A DNA stretch of 64,000 bases from Natrinema sp. CBA1119 (lineage in GTDB: Archaea; Halobacteriota; Halobacteria; Halobacteriales; Natrialbaceae). The translations under genes were made by a program, and so were the position numbers. Shown piece after piece: positions 1-8,883 of this stretch. Each line of letters opens with the position of its first letter. Positions within the stretch are counted from its first letter, which is position 1. Under the pieces are notes generated by a model. The model worked only from the letters and a program-made list of their open reading frames with translations, searched no databases and had not been told where the DNA came from. Location of the stretch: positions 2,294,001-2,358,000 of the forward strand of contig NZ_PDBS01000001.1 of assembly GCF_002572525.1 (NCBI RefSeq), written 5' to 3'.

Positions 1-810
1 TCCGACGACCCGATCATCGTCCTCTCGGTCGGCCTCCTGCTCTGGTTGCTCGCGGAACTCGAGCCGACTATCGGGACGGGCGAAATCGTCATCGCACTCG
101 CCGTTACGGTCGCCTTCGGCTACGCATCCTACGCCCTTGAGACGGCGTCCATCGCGGGGATGCTCACCGGGATCTTGTTGGGGCTGCTAACGATCGTTCT
201 CGGCGGCTACGGCTGGTTCACCGTCCTCATCTCCTTTTTCGCCATCGGCGGCCTCTCGACGAAGTTCCGATACGAGCGGAAGACGGAACTCGGCGTCGCC
301 GAGGACAACAATGGGGCTCGGGGGAGCGGGAACGTCCTCGGCAACGCCGCCGTCGCGCTCGTCGCGGTGCTCGGCTACGCGGCCAGCGACGCCGGCTTCC
401 TCCCTCGAGAGCCCGAACTGTTCCTCTTCGCCTTCGCGGGCTCGATCGCGACCGCGATGAGCGACACCCTCTCGAGCGAGATCGGCAGCGTCTTCGACCG
501 GCCGCGGCTGATCACCACCCTCGAGCCGGTCGATCCCGGCACGGACGGCGGCGTCACCTGGCAGGGAGAACTCGCCGGCGTGGTCGGCGCAGCGGTCGTC
601 GCCGCGATCGCGTACGGGCTCTTCCCCGACATCGAACTCGTCGGCGCGGCGATAATCGTCGCCGCGGGTATCGCCGGCATGACCGTCGATAGCCTGCTCG
701 GGGCGACGCTCGAGGGAACGATTCTGGGGAATCAGGGCGTGAACTTCCTGGCGACGCTCTCCGGCGCGCTCGTCAGCGCCCTGCTGGTGCTCTCGATCGC
801 CGTTTCTTGA
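1..810 (+). CDS. DUF92 family membrane protein, C-terminal part (5' end outside window)
   Basis: The reading frame is open from base 1, so the true start lies upstream of the window; an apparent TTG start at 46 is only internal. About 270 residues are visible, with at least six hydrophobic segments. A polar loop, roughly residues 90-115, carries GARGSGNVLGNAA. The region around SDTLSSEIGSVF and the closing DSLLGATLEG...NFLATLSGA pattern are typical of DUF92/TIGR00297 integral membrane proteins, whose haloarchaeal members are usually 400 residues or longer. Biochemical function is unknown; some distant relatives are phytol/polyprenol kinase-like. The gene converges on dnaG. Confidence 0.8.
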   Translation, partial: SDDPIIVLSVGLLLWLLAELEPTIGTGEIVIALAVTVAFGYASYALETASIAGMLTGILLGLLTIVLGGYGWFTVLISFFAIGGLSTKFRYERKTELGVAEDNNGARGSGNVLGNAAVALVAVLGYAASDAGFLPREPELFLFAFAGSIATAMSDTLSSEIGSVFDRPRLITTLEPVDPGTDGGVTWQGELAGVVGAAVVAAIAYGLFPDIELVGAAIIVAAGIAGMTVDSLLGATLEGTILGNQGVNFLATLSGALVSALLVLSIAVS

Positions 811-962
811 GGGTCAGAACCGATCTCGGATTCGAAGCGTCCAACGATGCCGACAGTCACACCGTGACCGTTCGGTCCGTGGACACGGCTCGTGGGGCAC
901 CGTACCGGACTGGCTACCCATTCTCCGTTCGACGGCCGGATTCAGTTGCGAAAAATCGCCAG

Positions 963-2384
963 TCACTCCGCGTCCGGCCGCTGCTCGGCGACGTCGTCGA
1001 CCGCGTGGATCCGAACGTTGGTCGGCCGCTTGGTGAACTGGCCGAGCGAGCGCGCGATGATTCGGTTGACGCCGCGGTCGGCCGCCAGATCGAGAAGCCG
1101 CTGGTCGAGGATCCCGTCGAGGACGACCGTCGTCGGCGCGGTCTCGAGGGCCTCGAGTGTCTCGTAGGCCTCGCTCGCGTCGGCGTCGTCGATCGGGTCG
1201 GCCTCGGCGTCGAGAAAGCGGACGCTGTCGGTACCCGCCCGAATGACCGCGGTCGCGTGCCCGTAGACCGTCTCGGGGGCGCGATCGGTATCGGACTCGG
1301 CGTCGGTCGCGGCCTCGTCCTGGCGCGCCCGTTCCGAATCCGTCTCCGCCTCCTCGGCGGACGCGCCCGACTGCGCCCGACTCGTCGCCGCTCGTTCCGG
1401 CTCGACCGCCGACGACGTCTCGAGGGCGGCGCTCGAGTCGGGAGCTCGCTCGCTCGACTCGAGATCGCCCTCGTCGTCGGGCTCCGTGGTCGTCGGTGAC
1501 GCGGTCGACACGTCGGACGGCGGCGGTGCCGGCGTCGTACTCCCGTCGGTCGCGGCGATCGCGTCCCGGGGTTCGTTCAGCTCCGAGACGGTCTCGTAGG
1601 GCACCTTGTTCCGGAGCGCGGCGAACAGTTCGTGGTGGTTCAGGTCCTCGACGGAGCTCTCGGTGGGCGCGAAGGCGACGTAGTCGAGGTCGCCGACCTG
1701 AGCGAGCTCCTCGAGGATGAGGTCCCCACCGCGGTCGCCGTCGAGGAAGGCCGTGACGGTGCGGTGACGAGTGAGTTCGGCCACGGCGTCGGGGACGCTC
1801 GTCCCCTCGACCGCGATGGCGTTTTTGATGCCGTACTTGAGCAGGGAGAGGACGTCGGCCCGGCCCTCGACGACGATGATCGCGTCGCTGTCCGTCACTC
1901 GGGGGCCGGCGGGGAGTCCCTCGTACTCGGTGATGTCTTCGACGCGAACCTGCTGGCGCACCTCCGCGAGGATCTCGTCGGAGGACATGATCGTATCGTC
2001 GAACCCCGTCCGGAGCAGTTCCTTCGCGCGGTCGACGACTTCCTTTCGCTTCGCCGCGCGCACGTCCTCGATCTCCCGTACCTCGAGGTCGGCCCGGCAG
2101 GGACCGACCCGGGTGATGGTCTCGAGGGCGGCGGCGAGGGTGGCGGTTTCGACCTTGTCCAGACTGGTCGCGATCGTCACCTGTCCGTGAGACTGACCAG
2201 CGGTGCTCGTGATTTCGACGTCGATACGACCGACTTTGCTCGACTGGCGGAGGTCGCGGAGGTCGAGCTCGTCGCCGAGCAGTCCTTCGGTCTGGCCGAA
2301 GATCGCGCCGACGACGTCGCTTCGCTCGACGATCCCGTCAGCCGTCACGTCTGCGTGGATAAGATATTTCGAGGTGTCTTCCAT
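963..2384 (-). CDS. dnaG: DNA primase DnaG (archaeal type)
   Basis: Archaeal DnaG is a Toprim-domain primase homologue that also associates with the RNA exosome. The start is placed at MEDTSKYLIHADV rather than the in-frame ATG 84 nt upstream, because family members begin this way. A TATA-like box lies about 60 nt upstream. The N-terminal 150 residues are the conserved archaeal DnaG region. The Toprim domain follows at about residues 165-245, with IIVVEGRADV supplying the conserved Glu and FLDGDRGGD supplying the metal-binding Asp residues. A long linker rich in Ala, Ser, Asp and Glu (about residues 280-380) separates it from a conserved C-terminal domain, which is a common haloarchaeal expansion. 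Length is 473 aa. Confidence 0.93.
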   Translation of the reverse strand: MEDTSKYLIHADVTADGIVERSDVVGAIFGQTEGLLGDELDLRDLRQSSKVGRIDVEITSTAGQSHGQVTIATSLDKVETATLAAALETITRVGPCRADLEVREIEDVRAAKRKEVVDRAKELLRTGFDDTIMSSDEILAEVRQQVRVEDITEYEGLPAGPRVTDSDAIIVVEGRADVLSLLKYGIKNAIAVEGTSVPDAVAELTRHRTVTAFLDGDRGGDLILEELAQVGDLDYVAFAPTESSVEDLNHHELFAALRNKVPYETVSELNEPRDAIAATDGSTTPAPPPSDVSTASPTTTEPDDEGDLESSERAPDSSAALETSSAVEPERAATSRAQSGASAEEAETDSERARQDEAATDAESDTDRAPETVYGHATAVIRAGTDSVRFLDAEADPIDDADASEAYETLEALETAPTTVVLDGILDQRLLDLAADRGVNRIIARSLGQFTKRPTNVRIHAVDDVAEQRPDAE

Positions 2385-2437
2385 TGGAGATCTGTCCCCG
2401 GGAGGGGCGGTGACGCGGGTATCGCGTACAGAGACCG

Positions 2438-2445
2438 ATTTATAT
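2438..2445 (-). promoter_or_regulatory. TATA-like box of dnaG
   Basis: On the minus strand this reads ATATAAAT, about 58 nt upstream of the chosen dnaG ATG. That would give a leader of roughly 30 nt. It is the best TATA candidate in the dnaG upstream region. Confidence 0.5.
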
Positions 2446-2946
2446 GTGATTTCGGTCGTGGGGGGCAAATAGCTGTTGACCTCCGTAGGCGTTGGCTCGG
2501 CTCAGTTTGCCGGTGACCATTCGATCTCGATTCGGCGTCTTCGAACGTATCCGATCGTCGGTCTGTATGCGAAAGCGACGATTTGAACGACCGTTCACTA
2601 CAGACAGTGCAAGTACCTTTTTGCTGCGGGTCCTCGTTCGCTTCGCTCACTCGAACCGCTTGCAAAAATCTACGCTAAAAAGGCCGCTCGCTCCCGATGG
2701 TCGCTCACGGGTGCACTCCTTGCAACGCGACCGCAGCGGTAACTCCTTGGCCTGTACAAAGCGTTTTACCTGTTTATCGCTTCGGTCAGCGGGATATGCC
2801 TCGTCACCGCTGCTTCGAAACGATCCCTCCTCGCTTTCGAGATCTCGTCTACGACTTTCGTCACCGGTGTCACCCGTATCGGGTTTCGAAACGAGTTTCG
2901 TGGTCAGTATCTGTGTACGTTCTTCATGGATACTGTGGACAAGTTA

Positions 2947-2953
2947 TTTATAA
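2947..2953 (+). promoter_or_regulatory. TATA box, leaderless-type promoter of the class III aminotransferase
   Basis: TTTATAA is centred about 25 nt upstream of the ATG at 2975 and no Shine-Dalgarno sequence intervenes. This is the usual spacing of a haloarchaeal leaderless transcript, and it supports the chosen start. Confidence 0.6.
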
Positions 2954-2974
2954 CTGTTTCACCTGCCGTTACGT

Positions 2975-4357
2975 ATGACGGCAGGTCCGCCGATAGACGA
3001 ACTTCACTTCGATGACGCACCGGACGTCGACTCCGTCCCCGGCCCCAACACCAGGGCGCTGCTCGAGAAACAGCGCGAGATCGACAGTAGCGCGGTCGCC
3101 TATCCGGACGACATTCCGATCGCCTTCGAGGAGGGGAAGGGCGCGACGGTCCGCGACGCCGACGGCAACACCTACATCGATCTCTTCGCGGGCATCGGCG
3201 TGCTCAACGTCGGCCACTCGAACCCCTACGTCCTCGAGGCGGTCCACGAGCAGGCCGACAAGTTCGTCCACACGGTCGACTTCCCGACGGAAGCCCGGCT
3301 CGAGCTGATCGAGAAACTCGACGAAATCGTTCCTGCTGGTTTGCAGGGCCAGAACAAGGTCGTCTTCGGCGGCCCGACCGGCAGCGACGCCATCGAAGCG
3401 TCGATCAAACTCGCCAAGTACAACACCGGCGGCGACGGCCTCATCGCGTTCCGCGGTGGCTACCACGGCGCGACGACCGGCGCGATGAGCGTCACCTCGA
3501 ACAAGAAGTTCAAGAGCGACTACACGCCGCTGCTCGCCGACGTCGTCCACGCCCCCTATCCGCACCCGTTCCGACAGGGGAAGACGCCCGAGGAAGCGGT
3601 CGATCACGCGCTCGAGGAGGTCCGGGCCATCGTCGAGGACCCCTACGGCGGGCTGGCCAATCCGGCCGGCATGATCGTCGAACCGATCCAGGGCGAGGGC
3701 GGCATCGTCACGCCGCCGGCGGGCTTCCTGCAGGGGTTGCGCGACATCGCCGACGACAACGACGTCGTCCTCGTCTTCGACGAAATTCAGAGCGGGCTGG
3801 GCCGCACCGGGCAGTGGTGGGCCAGCGACTGGGAGGGCGTGACCCCCGACGTGATGACCTCCGCGAAAGCGCTGGGCGGCGTGGGCTTCCCGCTCTCGGC
3901 GACCATCTACCACGAGGATCTGGACACGTGGGGGCCGGGCGACCACGCCGGCACCTACCGCGGCCACGTCGTCGGGATGCGGGCCGGGACCCGCGCCATC
4001 GAGTACATTCAGGAGCACGACCTCCTCGCGCACGCTCGCGATCTCGGCGAGTACATTCGGGGCCGGCTCCGCGAGGCTGCCAACGACAACGAGCACCTCG
4101 CCGACATCCGCGGCAAGGGGCTGTTCATCGGCGCGGAGTTCGTCGATAGCGACGGTAATCCGGACGGCGACCTCGTCGACGCCATTCAGCAGTACTGCTT
4201 CGAGCGCGGCGTCCTGATCTGGACGGCCGGTCGCCACGGCAACGTCCTCCGGTTCCTGCCGCCGCTGGTGCTCACGCACGACCTGGCCGAGACGGCGCTC
4301 GACGTCGTCGTCGAGGCGATCGACGACATGACCGCCGAAGCGACGCAGACCGCCTGA
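2975..4357 (+). CDS. Class III aminotransferase, 2,4-diaminobutyrate transaminase-like
   Basis: PLP-dependent aminotransferase of 460 aa, the normal length for the family. The segment [18 protein letters not shown], then FRGGYHG, then [15 protein letters not shown] resembles the diaminobutyrate-2-oxoglutarate transaminase group (PvdH/Dat type). The PLP-contacting Asp is in [13 protein letters not shown] and the Schiff-base Lys in SAKALGG. Such enzymes move the 4-amino group of L-2,4-diaminobutyrate to 2-oxoglutarate, giving aspartate semialdehyde. Ornithine/acetylornithine or GABA activity, or the related amino-acid racemase activity of archaeal class III proteins, cannot be excluded. A RidA protein follows after 58 nt, and an ectoine-hydrolase-like gene lies in the same region, which favours a role in diaminobutyrate breakdown. 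Confidence 0.85.
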   Translation: MTAGPPIDELHFDDAPDVDSVPGPNTRALLEKQREIDSSAVAYPDDIPIAFEEGKGATVRDADGNTYIDLFAGIGVLNVGHSNPYVLEAVHEQADKFVHTVDFPTEARLELIEKLDEIVPAGLQGQNKVVFGGPTGSDAIEASIKLAKYNTGGDGLIAFRGGYHGATTGAMSVTSNKKFKSDYTPLLADVVHAPYPHPFRQGKTPEEAVDHALEEVRAIVEDPYGGLANPAGMIVEPIQGEGGIVTPPAGFLQGLRDIADDNDVVLVFDEIQSGLGRTGQWWASDWEGVTPDVMTSAKALGGVGFPLSATIYHEDLDTWGPGDHAGTYRGHVVGMRAGTRAIEYIQEHDLLAHARDLGEYIRGRLREAANDNEHLADIRGKGLFIGAEFVDSDGNPDGDLVDAIQQYCFERGVLIWTAGRHGNVLRFLPPLVLTHDLAETALDVVVEAIDDMTAEATQTA

Positions 4358-4399
4358 GACTCGAGCGGTGCGAAAGCGCGACGAGACTGACCACACCAC

Positions 4400-4432
4400 G
4401 TCCGACATCGATTCTATGTCCGACATCGATTC
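4400..4432 (+). repeat. 15-bp direct repeat with 18-bp period at the RidA start
   Basis: GTCCGACATCGATTC occurs at 4400-4414 and again at 4418-4432. The ATG at 4416 sits between the two copies. The repeat encodes SDIDSMSDIDS if the upstream GTG is used. It looks like a short tandem duplication that added codons at, or just before, the start. Confidence 0.75.
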
Positions 4433-4805
4433 CATCGAGACCGACGACGCACCGAGCAACGACAACCCCTACTCGCAGGGGATTCGCGCCGGCGATACGC
4501 TGTACGTCTCCGGCTACGGGCCCGTCGACCCCGACACGGGCGAGGTCGTCGACGAAGATATCGAGGCCCAGACCGACCGGGTGCTCGACAACATCGCCGC
4601 CGTCGTCGACGAAGCCGGCGGCGACGGCCTTGCGGACGTCGTCAAAGTCACCGTCTACCTGACCGATCTCGCGGACTACGAGCGGGTCAACGAGGCCTAC
4701 GGTGCTCGATTCGGCGAGGAGCCGCCGGCTCGAGTCTGCGTGGAGGTCTCGCGACTCCCCGGAGACGTTCGCGTGGAGCTGGACGCCACGGCGTTCCTCG
4801 GGTAG
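4416..4805 (+). CDS. RidA/YjgF family enamine/imine deaminase
   Basis: RidA proteins hydrolyse reactive enamine/imine intermediates released by PLP enzymes such as threonine dehydratase. The recognisable core runs from NPYSQGIRAGDTLYVSGYG through KVTVYLTDLADYERVNEAYG to PPARVCVEVSRLPGDVRVELDATAFLG. It carries the conserved Arg of the ARxxVEVxxLP motif that binds the substrate carboxylate. The ATG at 4416 gives about 129 aa, the family length; a GTG at 4368 would add 16 residues that include a duplicated SDIDS. The gene follows the aminotransferase closely on the same strand. A threonine ammonia-lyase lies 9 kb away. Confidence 0.88.
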   Translation: MSDIDSIETDDAPSNDNPYSQGIRAGDTLYVSGYGPVDPDTGEVVDEDIEAQTDRVLDNIAAVVDEAGGDGLADVVKVTVYLTDLADYERVNEAYGARFGEEPPARVCVEVSRLPGDVRVELDATAFLG

Positions 4806-4836
4806 GCGGTCCGACGTCCGGGAACCGCCGGTTCGA

Positions 4837-5289
4837 TCACACGAATTCGGGCGCGAACGGGTAGCGCCACGCGTCGCCGAAGATGGCTTTCGCCGTCGCG
4901 ACGATCCAGACGAAGAAATTGAGGAATCCGAGGAGGATCGAGACGAAGGCCAGCGCGAAGACGGGGACGAAGACGACCGTTTCGATCACCCCCGGAAGCG
5001 CGACGTACTCGAACAGCGTTCCCAGTCCGAACACGAGGACGAACACCGCGAGGAACGATCCGCTGACCAGCAGCTGCCAGTTGAGCGCGTTCCGCGCGTT
5101 GGCCCGCGTGAATTCGTGTTCCGATACCGCGTAGATGATCCCGGCGGTGACGAACCCGAGAAACGGGAGGATCGCGATGAAGTGGACGAATATCCCTAGG
5201 AGCGTCCGCTCCGTGAGGATCGACGGGCCGGGTTCGGTCGAAGTCGATTCGGGAGACGGCGATTCGTTCGGGGTCGAGTCAGTCGACAT
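4837..5289 (-). CDS. DUF4870 family membrane protein
   Basis: 150 aa. A Ser/Thr/Pro-rich N-terminal tail of about 25 residues precedes three to four hydrophobic segments. The motif HFTRANARNALNWQ between the first two membrane segments, and the closing KAIFGDAWRYPF, are hallmarks of the DUF4870/Tic20-like family. Function is unknown; it is probably an integral membrane protein of the cytoplasmic membrane. It is transcribed away from the RidA gene and lies 48 bp downstream of the next minus-strand gene. Confidence 0.78.
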   Translation of the reverse strand: MSTDSTPNESPSPESTSTEPGPSILTERTLLGIFVHFIAILPFLGFVTAGIIYAVSEHEFTRANARNALNWQLLVSGSFLAVFVLVFGLGTLFEYVALPGVIETVVFVPVFALAFVSILLGFLNFFVWIVATAKAIFGDAWRYPFAPEFV

Positions 5290-5337
5290 GGGTACGTGTG
5301 CTGGGATATCGGTTGGGTGATAGTCAGTTGCGTCGCG

Positions 5338-5940
5338 TTACTTCGGACTGGTCCGTTTAGGCGTCGGAATCGATCCGTTGGCGCCGTCGTCGCGACGGTT
5401 GCGAACGGCGCGTTCGGCGAAGAGGAGGACCAGACAGACGATGAAGAGATTGCCGGCGGCCGCCCACAGCCCGTGACTCGCGTCGACGGGGGCCTCTATC
5501 GACAGCACGATCATCCCGACGCCGACACAGAACAGCACCAGGCTGAGCTGGAAGCCCGCCAGGACCAGCGTCCTGATCCCGGCCGGGTTCCGGAGTCGGA
5601 GAAAGTCACGCGCCGACAGCGTTTCGAGTGGCGAATCGTGAGCGAGCGCCCGTTTCCCGTCCGGCGAGAGCGGCCACTGCGATTCGGGATGGTTGACGTA
5701 GTACAGCGTAATGGTGTCCGGATACGTTTCCGCGGCGACGACGTCGATCTCGCGGAGTTCGTCGAGCCGGTTTCGGACCGTCTCTTTACTGACCGTCGGT
5801 TTGACTCGAGCCCGGAGCTGCTGGATCGAAAAGAACGGCCGCTCGGACTCGAGCATGACCTCGACGACGTGTCGCTGCGTGAGTTTCTTGTCGAGCGCGG
5901 AGTCGATCCGATCGTCGATCCACGTTGGGAGGGGCGGCAT
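5338..5940 (-). CDS. Winged-helix DNA-binding membrane protein
   Basis: 200 aa. Residues about 10-95 look like a winged-helix domain: the segments RHVVEVMLES, IQQLRARV and SKETVRNRLDELREI resemble helix-turn-helix elements. Two hydrophobic segments follow, TLVLAGFQLSLVLFCVGVGM and AAGNLFIVCLVLLFA. A membrane-tethered transcription regulator is the simplest reading. The ATG at 5940 is chosen because a TTTAATTTA element on the minus strand is centred about 30 nt upstream; ATGs at 5955 and 6021 are alternatives. No target is suggested by neighbours. Confidence 0.6.
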   Translation of the reverse strand: MPPLPTWIDDRIDSALDKKLTQRHVVEVMLESERPFFSIQQLRARVKPTVSKETVRNRLDELREIDVVAAETYPDTITLYYVNHPESQWPLSPDGKRALAHDSPLETLSARDFLRLRNPAGIRTLVLAGFQLSLVLFCVGVGMIVLSIEAPVDASHGLWAAAGNLFIVCLVLLFAERAVRNRRDDGANGSIPTPKRTSPK

Positions 5941-6393
5941 CGATGGTCCATCCATCGAGGGGTTGTAAATTAAATCCCGTGATGGATTTGGCGGGCACCA
6001 AACGCGAATGTGCGTCCGCAAAACGGTGCGTCGATCGATCGAACGTGCGGCTGGCTCGAAGTAAGCGAGTGGTAACGGGTCTGCAAACCCGCGAGTTCGG
6101 CTCAGGAGCGATCCCGTCTCGAGCGGACCCGCGAACGATTCGTTCGGCGACGCGAATCACGACGTAGCCCAAGAGCGCGCTCCACGCAGCGGCCGGTCTT
6201 GTCTTCCGTACGCCTCTCTGACCGCCGTTCCCCTCGACCGTCTCTGGGCTGGGACCATCGCGGTCTTCGCGTCGGTTGTTCGCGTGAACCGCTCGAATCT
6301 GTCTCGACCCTTGACTGTCTACATCGATCGTGCGTAATCGGTATACGATTATCGACTACGATTAAGTATCTCCCGCGCGTAGAACCGGCAAGA

Positions 6394-7674
6394 ATGTCCT
6401 ACGAAGCGCGAAACAGATTGCGCGAATTACGGCGGGAGTTCCACCGTCATCCCGAACCGGGCTGGCGCGAGTTTCGGACCACCGGTCGGGTCGTCGAGGA
6501 ACTCGAGCGGATCGGCGTCGACGAGATCGCCGTCGGCCGCGACGCGCTGGCGACGGACGAGCGCATGGCCGTGCCGCCGGCGGCGGAACTCGAGCCGTGG
6601 ATCGAGCGCGCCCGCGAGGCGGGCGTTCGGTCGGACGTTCTCGAGCGCACGGCCGACGGTCACACTGGCGTTATCGCGACCCTCGAGCAGGGGGAGGGCC
6701 CCTGCATCGGGTTGCGCGTCGATCTCGACGCGATTTCGATGCGGGAATCCGACGAGAGCGAGCACCGGCCGGCCGCCGAGGGATTCCGGTCCGAACACGA
6801 CGGCTACATGCACGCCTGCGGCCACGACGCCCACCTCGCGATGGCGCTGGGGACGCTCGAGGCGGTCAAAGAGAGCGAGTTCGACGGGACGCTGACGGTG
6901 TTCTTCCAGCCCGCCGAGGAGATCTCCGGCGGCGGGAAGGCGATGGCCGAGAGCGGCTATCTCGACGACATCGACTACCTCCTCGCCCTTCACATCGGCC
7001 TCGACCATCCGACGGGCGAGGTCGTCGCCGGCATCGAGAAGCCGCTGGCGATGGCACATCTGACCGCGACGTTCGAGGGGGCGAGCGCCCACGCAGGGAA
7101 GGCCCCGAACGAGGGGGCCAACGCCATGCAGGCGGCGGCGACCGCGATTCAGAACGCCTACGGGATCCCCCGGCACAGCGACGGGCTGACCCGAGTGAAC
7201 GTCGGCCGAATCGAGGGCGGGACCGCGAGCAACGTCATCGCCGAGGAGGTCACCATCGAAGCCGAGGTCCGCGGCGGGACCACCGCGTTGATGGAGTATA
7301 CGCGCACGGAACTCGAGCGCGTCTGCTACGCCGCCGCCGAGATGCACGACTGCGACGTCACGCCGCGGGTGATCAGCGAGTCGCCCCGCGTCGACAGCCA
7401 TCCCGCGCTCCGCGACCTCGTGGGGAACGTCGCCTGGGAGGTCGAGGGCGTCGATCGGGTGATTCCGAGCGAGGAATTCGGCGTGAGCGAGGACGTGACC
7501 TACCTGATGCAGCGCGTCCAGGACGGGGGCGGGCTCGCGTCATACGTCCTCGTCGGTACCGACCACCCGACGAGCCACCACACGCCGACCTTCGACATCG
7601 ACGAGGAGAGCCTCGAGATCGGGGTGACGCTGCTCACCGAGACGGCGACCGAACTCTCCCGCCGGCGGCCGTAG
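6394..7674 (+). CDS. M20D family amidohydrolase (AbgA/N-acyl amino acid hydrolase-like), copy 1
   Basis: 426 aa zinc-type amidohydrolase. Metal-ligand regions include HACGHDAHLAM and FFQPAEEISGGG with the catalytic Glu pair, then LHIGLDHPTGEVVAG, TRVNVGRIEGG, and a C-terminal SEDVTYLMQRVQ...HHTPTFDIDEESL. The layout matches AbgA-type M20D enzymes, which cleave N-acyl or aminobenzoyl amides of amino acids. The start at MSYEARNRL replaces a 65-codon upstream extension, since RELRREFHRHPEPGW normally sits at the N-terminus. A close paralog lies at 14969-16369. In this context it could deacetylate N-acetyl-diaminobutyrate, but that is inferred. Confidence 0.85.
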   Translation: MSYEARNRLRELRREFHRHPEPGWREFRTTGRVVEELERIGVDEIAVGRDALATDERMAVPPAAELEPWIERAREAGVRSDVLERTADGHTGVIATLEQGEGPCIGLRVDLDAISMRESDESEHRPAAEGFRSEHDGYMHACGHDAHLAMALGTLEAVKESEFDGTLTVFFQPAEEISGGGKAMAESGYLDDIDYLLALHIGLDHPTGEVVAGIEKPLAMAHLTATFEGASAHAGKAPNEGANAMQAAATAIQNAYGIPRHSDGLTRVNVGRIEGGTASNVIAEEVTIEAEVRGGTTALMEYTRTELERVCYAAAEMHDCDVTPRVISESPRVDSHPALRDLVGNVAWEVEGVDRVIPSEEFGVSEDVTYLMQRVQDGGGLASYVLVGTDHPTSHHTPTFDIDEESLEIGVTLLTETATELSRRRP

Positions 7675-7833
7675 CGGACGCCCCTCGATCGGGACTGGAG
7701 CCCCTGTAACCGTGTCTGATGACGCTCACCGGGCGGACGGTTCGCCGCAACTCTCGTCGAAAACCGCAATACTGACTGACAGTCGAACGGACGCTTCTGT
7801 CCGTCGAGAATCACGTTCGCTGAATGGGAAACG

Positions 7834-7838
7834 TTAAT
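7834..7838 (+). promoter_or_regulatory. TATA-like box of the 216-aa gene downstream
   Basis: TTAAT lies 27 nt upstream of the ATG at 7863 and there is no Shine-Dalgarno sequence. The spacing supports a leaderless start at MSQDDVPE. Confidence 0.45.
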
Positions 7839-7862
7839 TCGCGGGCTCTCCGTGTATCCCCT

Positions 7863-8510
7863 ATGAGCCAAGACGACGTTCCGGAGTCGTTGCGGACGGC
7901 GGCGGACTCGGATCGCCCGCGCGGCATTCTCACGCCCTCCGACCGCGATTTCTTGCTCGGTCGAAAGACGGACTACACCGACCACTCGAAGAAACAGAAG
8001 CGAAACCGGATCCGACGCCGGGTACGAAACGCGATGCTCGACTTCAGCATCCTCTTCGAGTACATGGAGGAACGCGATCGGGAGACGGTCTTCGATCCCG
8101 ACGCCGAGGACCGCGACGCCTACACCCAGGGGATCACCGATATGCTCGCCTTTCTCCACCTCGGGACGATCGGCTACCACACCCCGTTCAAGGACATGCT
8201 CTCGGAGGGCGTCGGTAAGGCCGAACAGCGCCTCGCCGGCTCGAACTACCGGATGGTCAACGTCGAGTTCAACGTCGAACCGGTCGGCCAGATCGACGTC
8301 GACGAGGTCGTCGACAAACTCGAGAACGAGGAGTTCGCCCAGCTCACCGACGAGGAACTGCGGGCGTTCGTGCGCCTGCTGACGATGTCGGATAGCTTCT
8401 CACCGGCGGACACCCGCGAGGAAATCAAGGATCGTGTCGACGAGTTTGCCGAGCGCGTGGCCGAGAGCACCGAGACTCGCGAGCAGACGCTCGAGGAACT
8501 GACGAACTGA
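7863..8510 (+). CDS. Haloarchaeal conserved hypothetical protein
   Basis: 215 aa, soluble and acidic. The N-terminal third contains a basic stretch, DHSKKQKRNRIRRRVRNAMLDF, followed by two amphipathic helical regions. The C-terminal half is helical and Glu-rich (VDKLENEEFAQLTDEELRAFVRLL). The pattern is familiar from haloarchaeal hypothetical proteins, but I assign no function. The basic patch might bind nucleic acid. The start at MSQDDV is preferred over an ATG 39 nt upstream because of the TATA spacing. Confidence 0.7.
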   Translation: MSQDDVPESLRTAADSDRPRGILTPSDRDFLLGRKTDYTDHSKKQKRNRIRRRVRNAMLDFSILFEYMEERDRETVFDPDAEDRDAYTQGITDMLAFLHLGTIGYHTPFKDMLSEGVGKAEQRLAGSNYRMVNVEFNVEPVGQIDVDEVVDKLENEEFAQLTDEELRAFVRLLTMSDSFSPADTREEIKDRVDEFAERVAESTETREQTLEELTN

Positions 8511-8883
8511 CGGAGCCGTCTTCGGATTTCGTTTTCGGTCGACCGAATCGTCGGTTCCACCGTCGTTCCCCACACCGTCAGACACGTTAGTTCTCAGTTA
8601 CTGATTGGCATTTCGATTGACTAATCCTCTATTGTCCTCCGTAGTGGATATCGGTTGTCTGACTATATGGTGTATTTAACGATGATCGATACAGGGTGAG
8701 GAGACATTCTATACAAATTTTCGGAAATACATAATAAACGCAATCTGTAGATATTCTAGCCGAGTGAGAAACACTTATTGTATACGCCGTTAATGGTGGC
8801 GGTATGCCATCATGCAGCATGGCGAATGGTAGGTGGAAGCACGAGAGATCGTTCCGCTGCCGTCCGATACCGGGGGTGGGACG
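8511..8883. other. AT-rich upstream region of the BCCT transporter
   Basis: About 370 bp with no supportable gene. The part 8590-8800 is clearly more AT-rich than its surroundings. A TTGTATAC element near 8775-8785 may be the transporter promoter. A G-rich GGGGGTGGG stretch just before the ATG at 8884 could act as a ribosome binding site. Confidence 0.5.

Larger units (their letters stand above)
2385..2974. other. Intergenic region between divergent dnaG and aminotransferase genes
   Basis: 590 bp without a convincing gene. The ORFs here encode basic, low-complexity peptides unlike the acidic proteome. The stretch holds the dnaG promoter at its left end, degenerate TCGCTCAC-like haloarchaeal repeats around 2630-2720, and the promoter of the downstream aminotransferase at its right end. 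Confidence 0.6.

Noticed and set aside
2492-2953. 153-codon plus-strand frame in the dnaG upstream region
   Set aside because: The product is Arg/Ser-rich and basic, unlike this proteome, and has no motif.
2969-4465. 498-codon minus-strand frame over the aminotransferase
   Set aside because: Composition is Val/Asp/Arg-rich shadow coding, with no family motif; the plus strand has a full aminotransferase.
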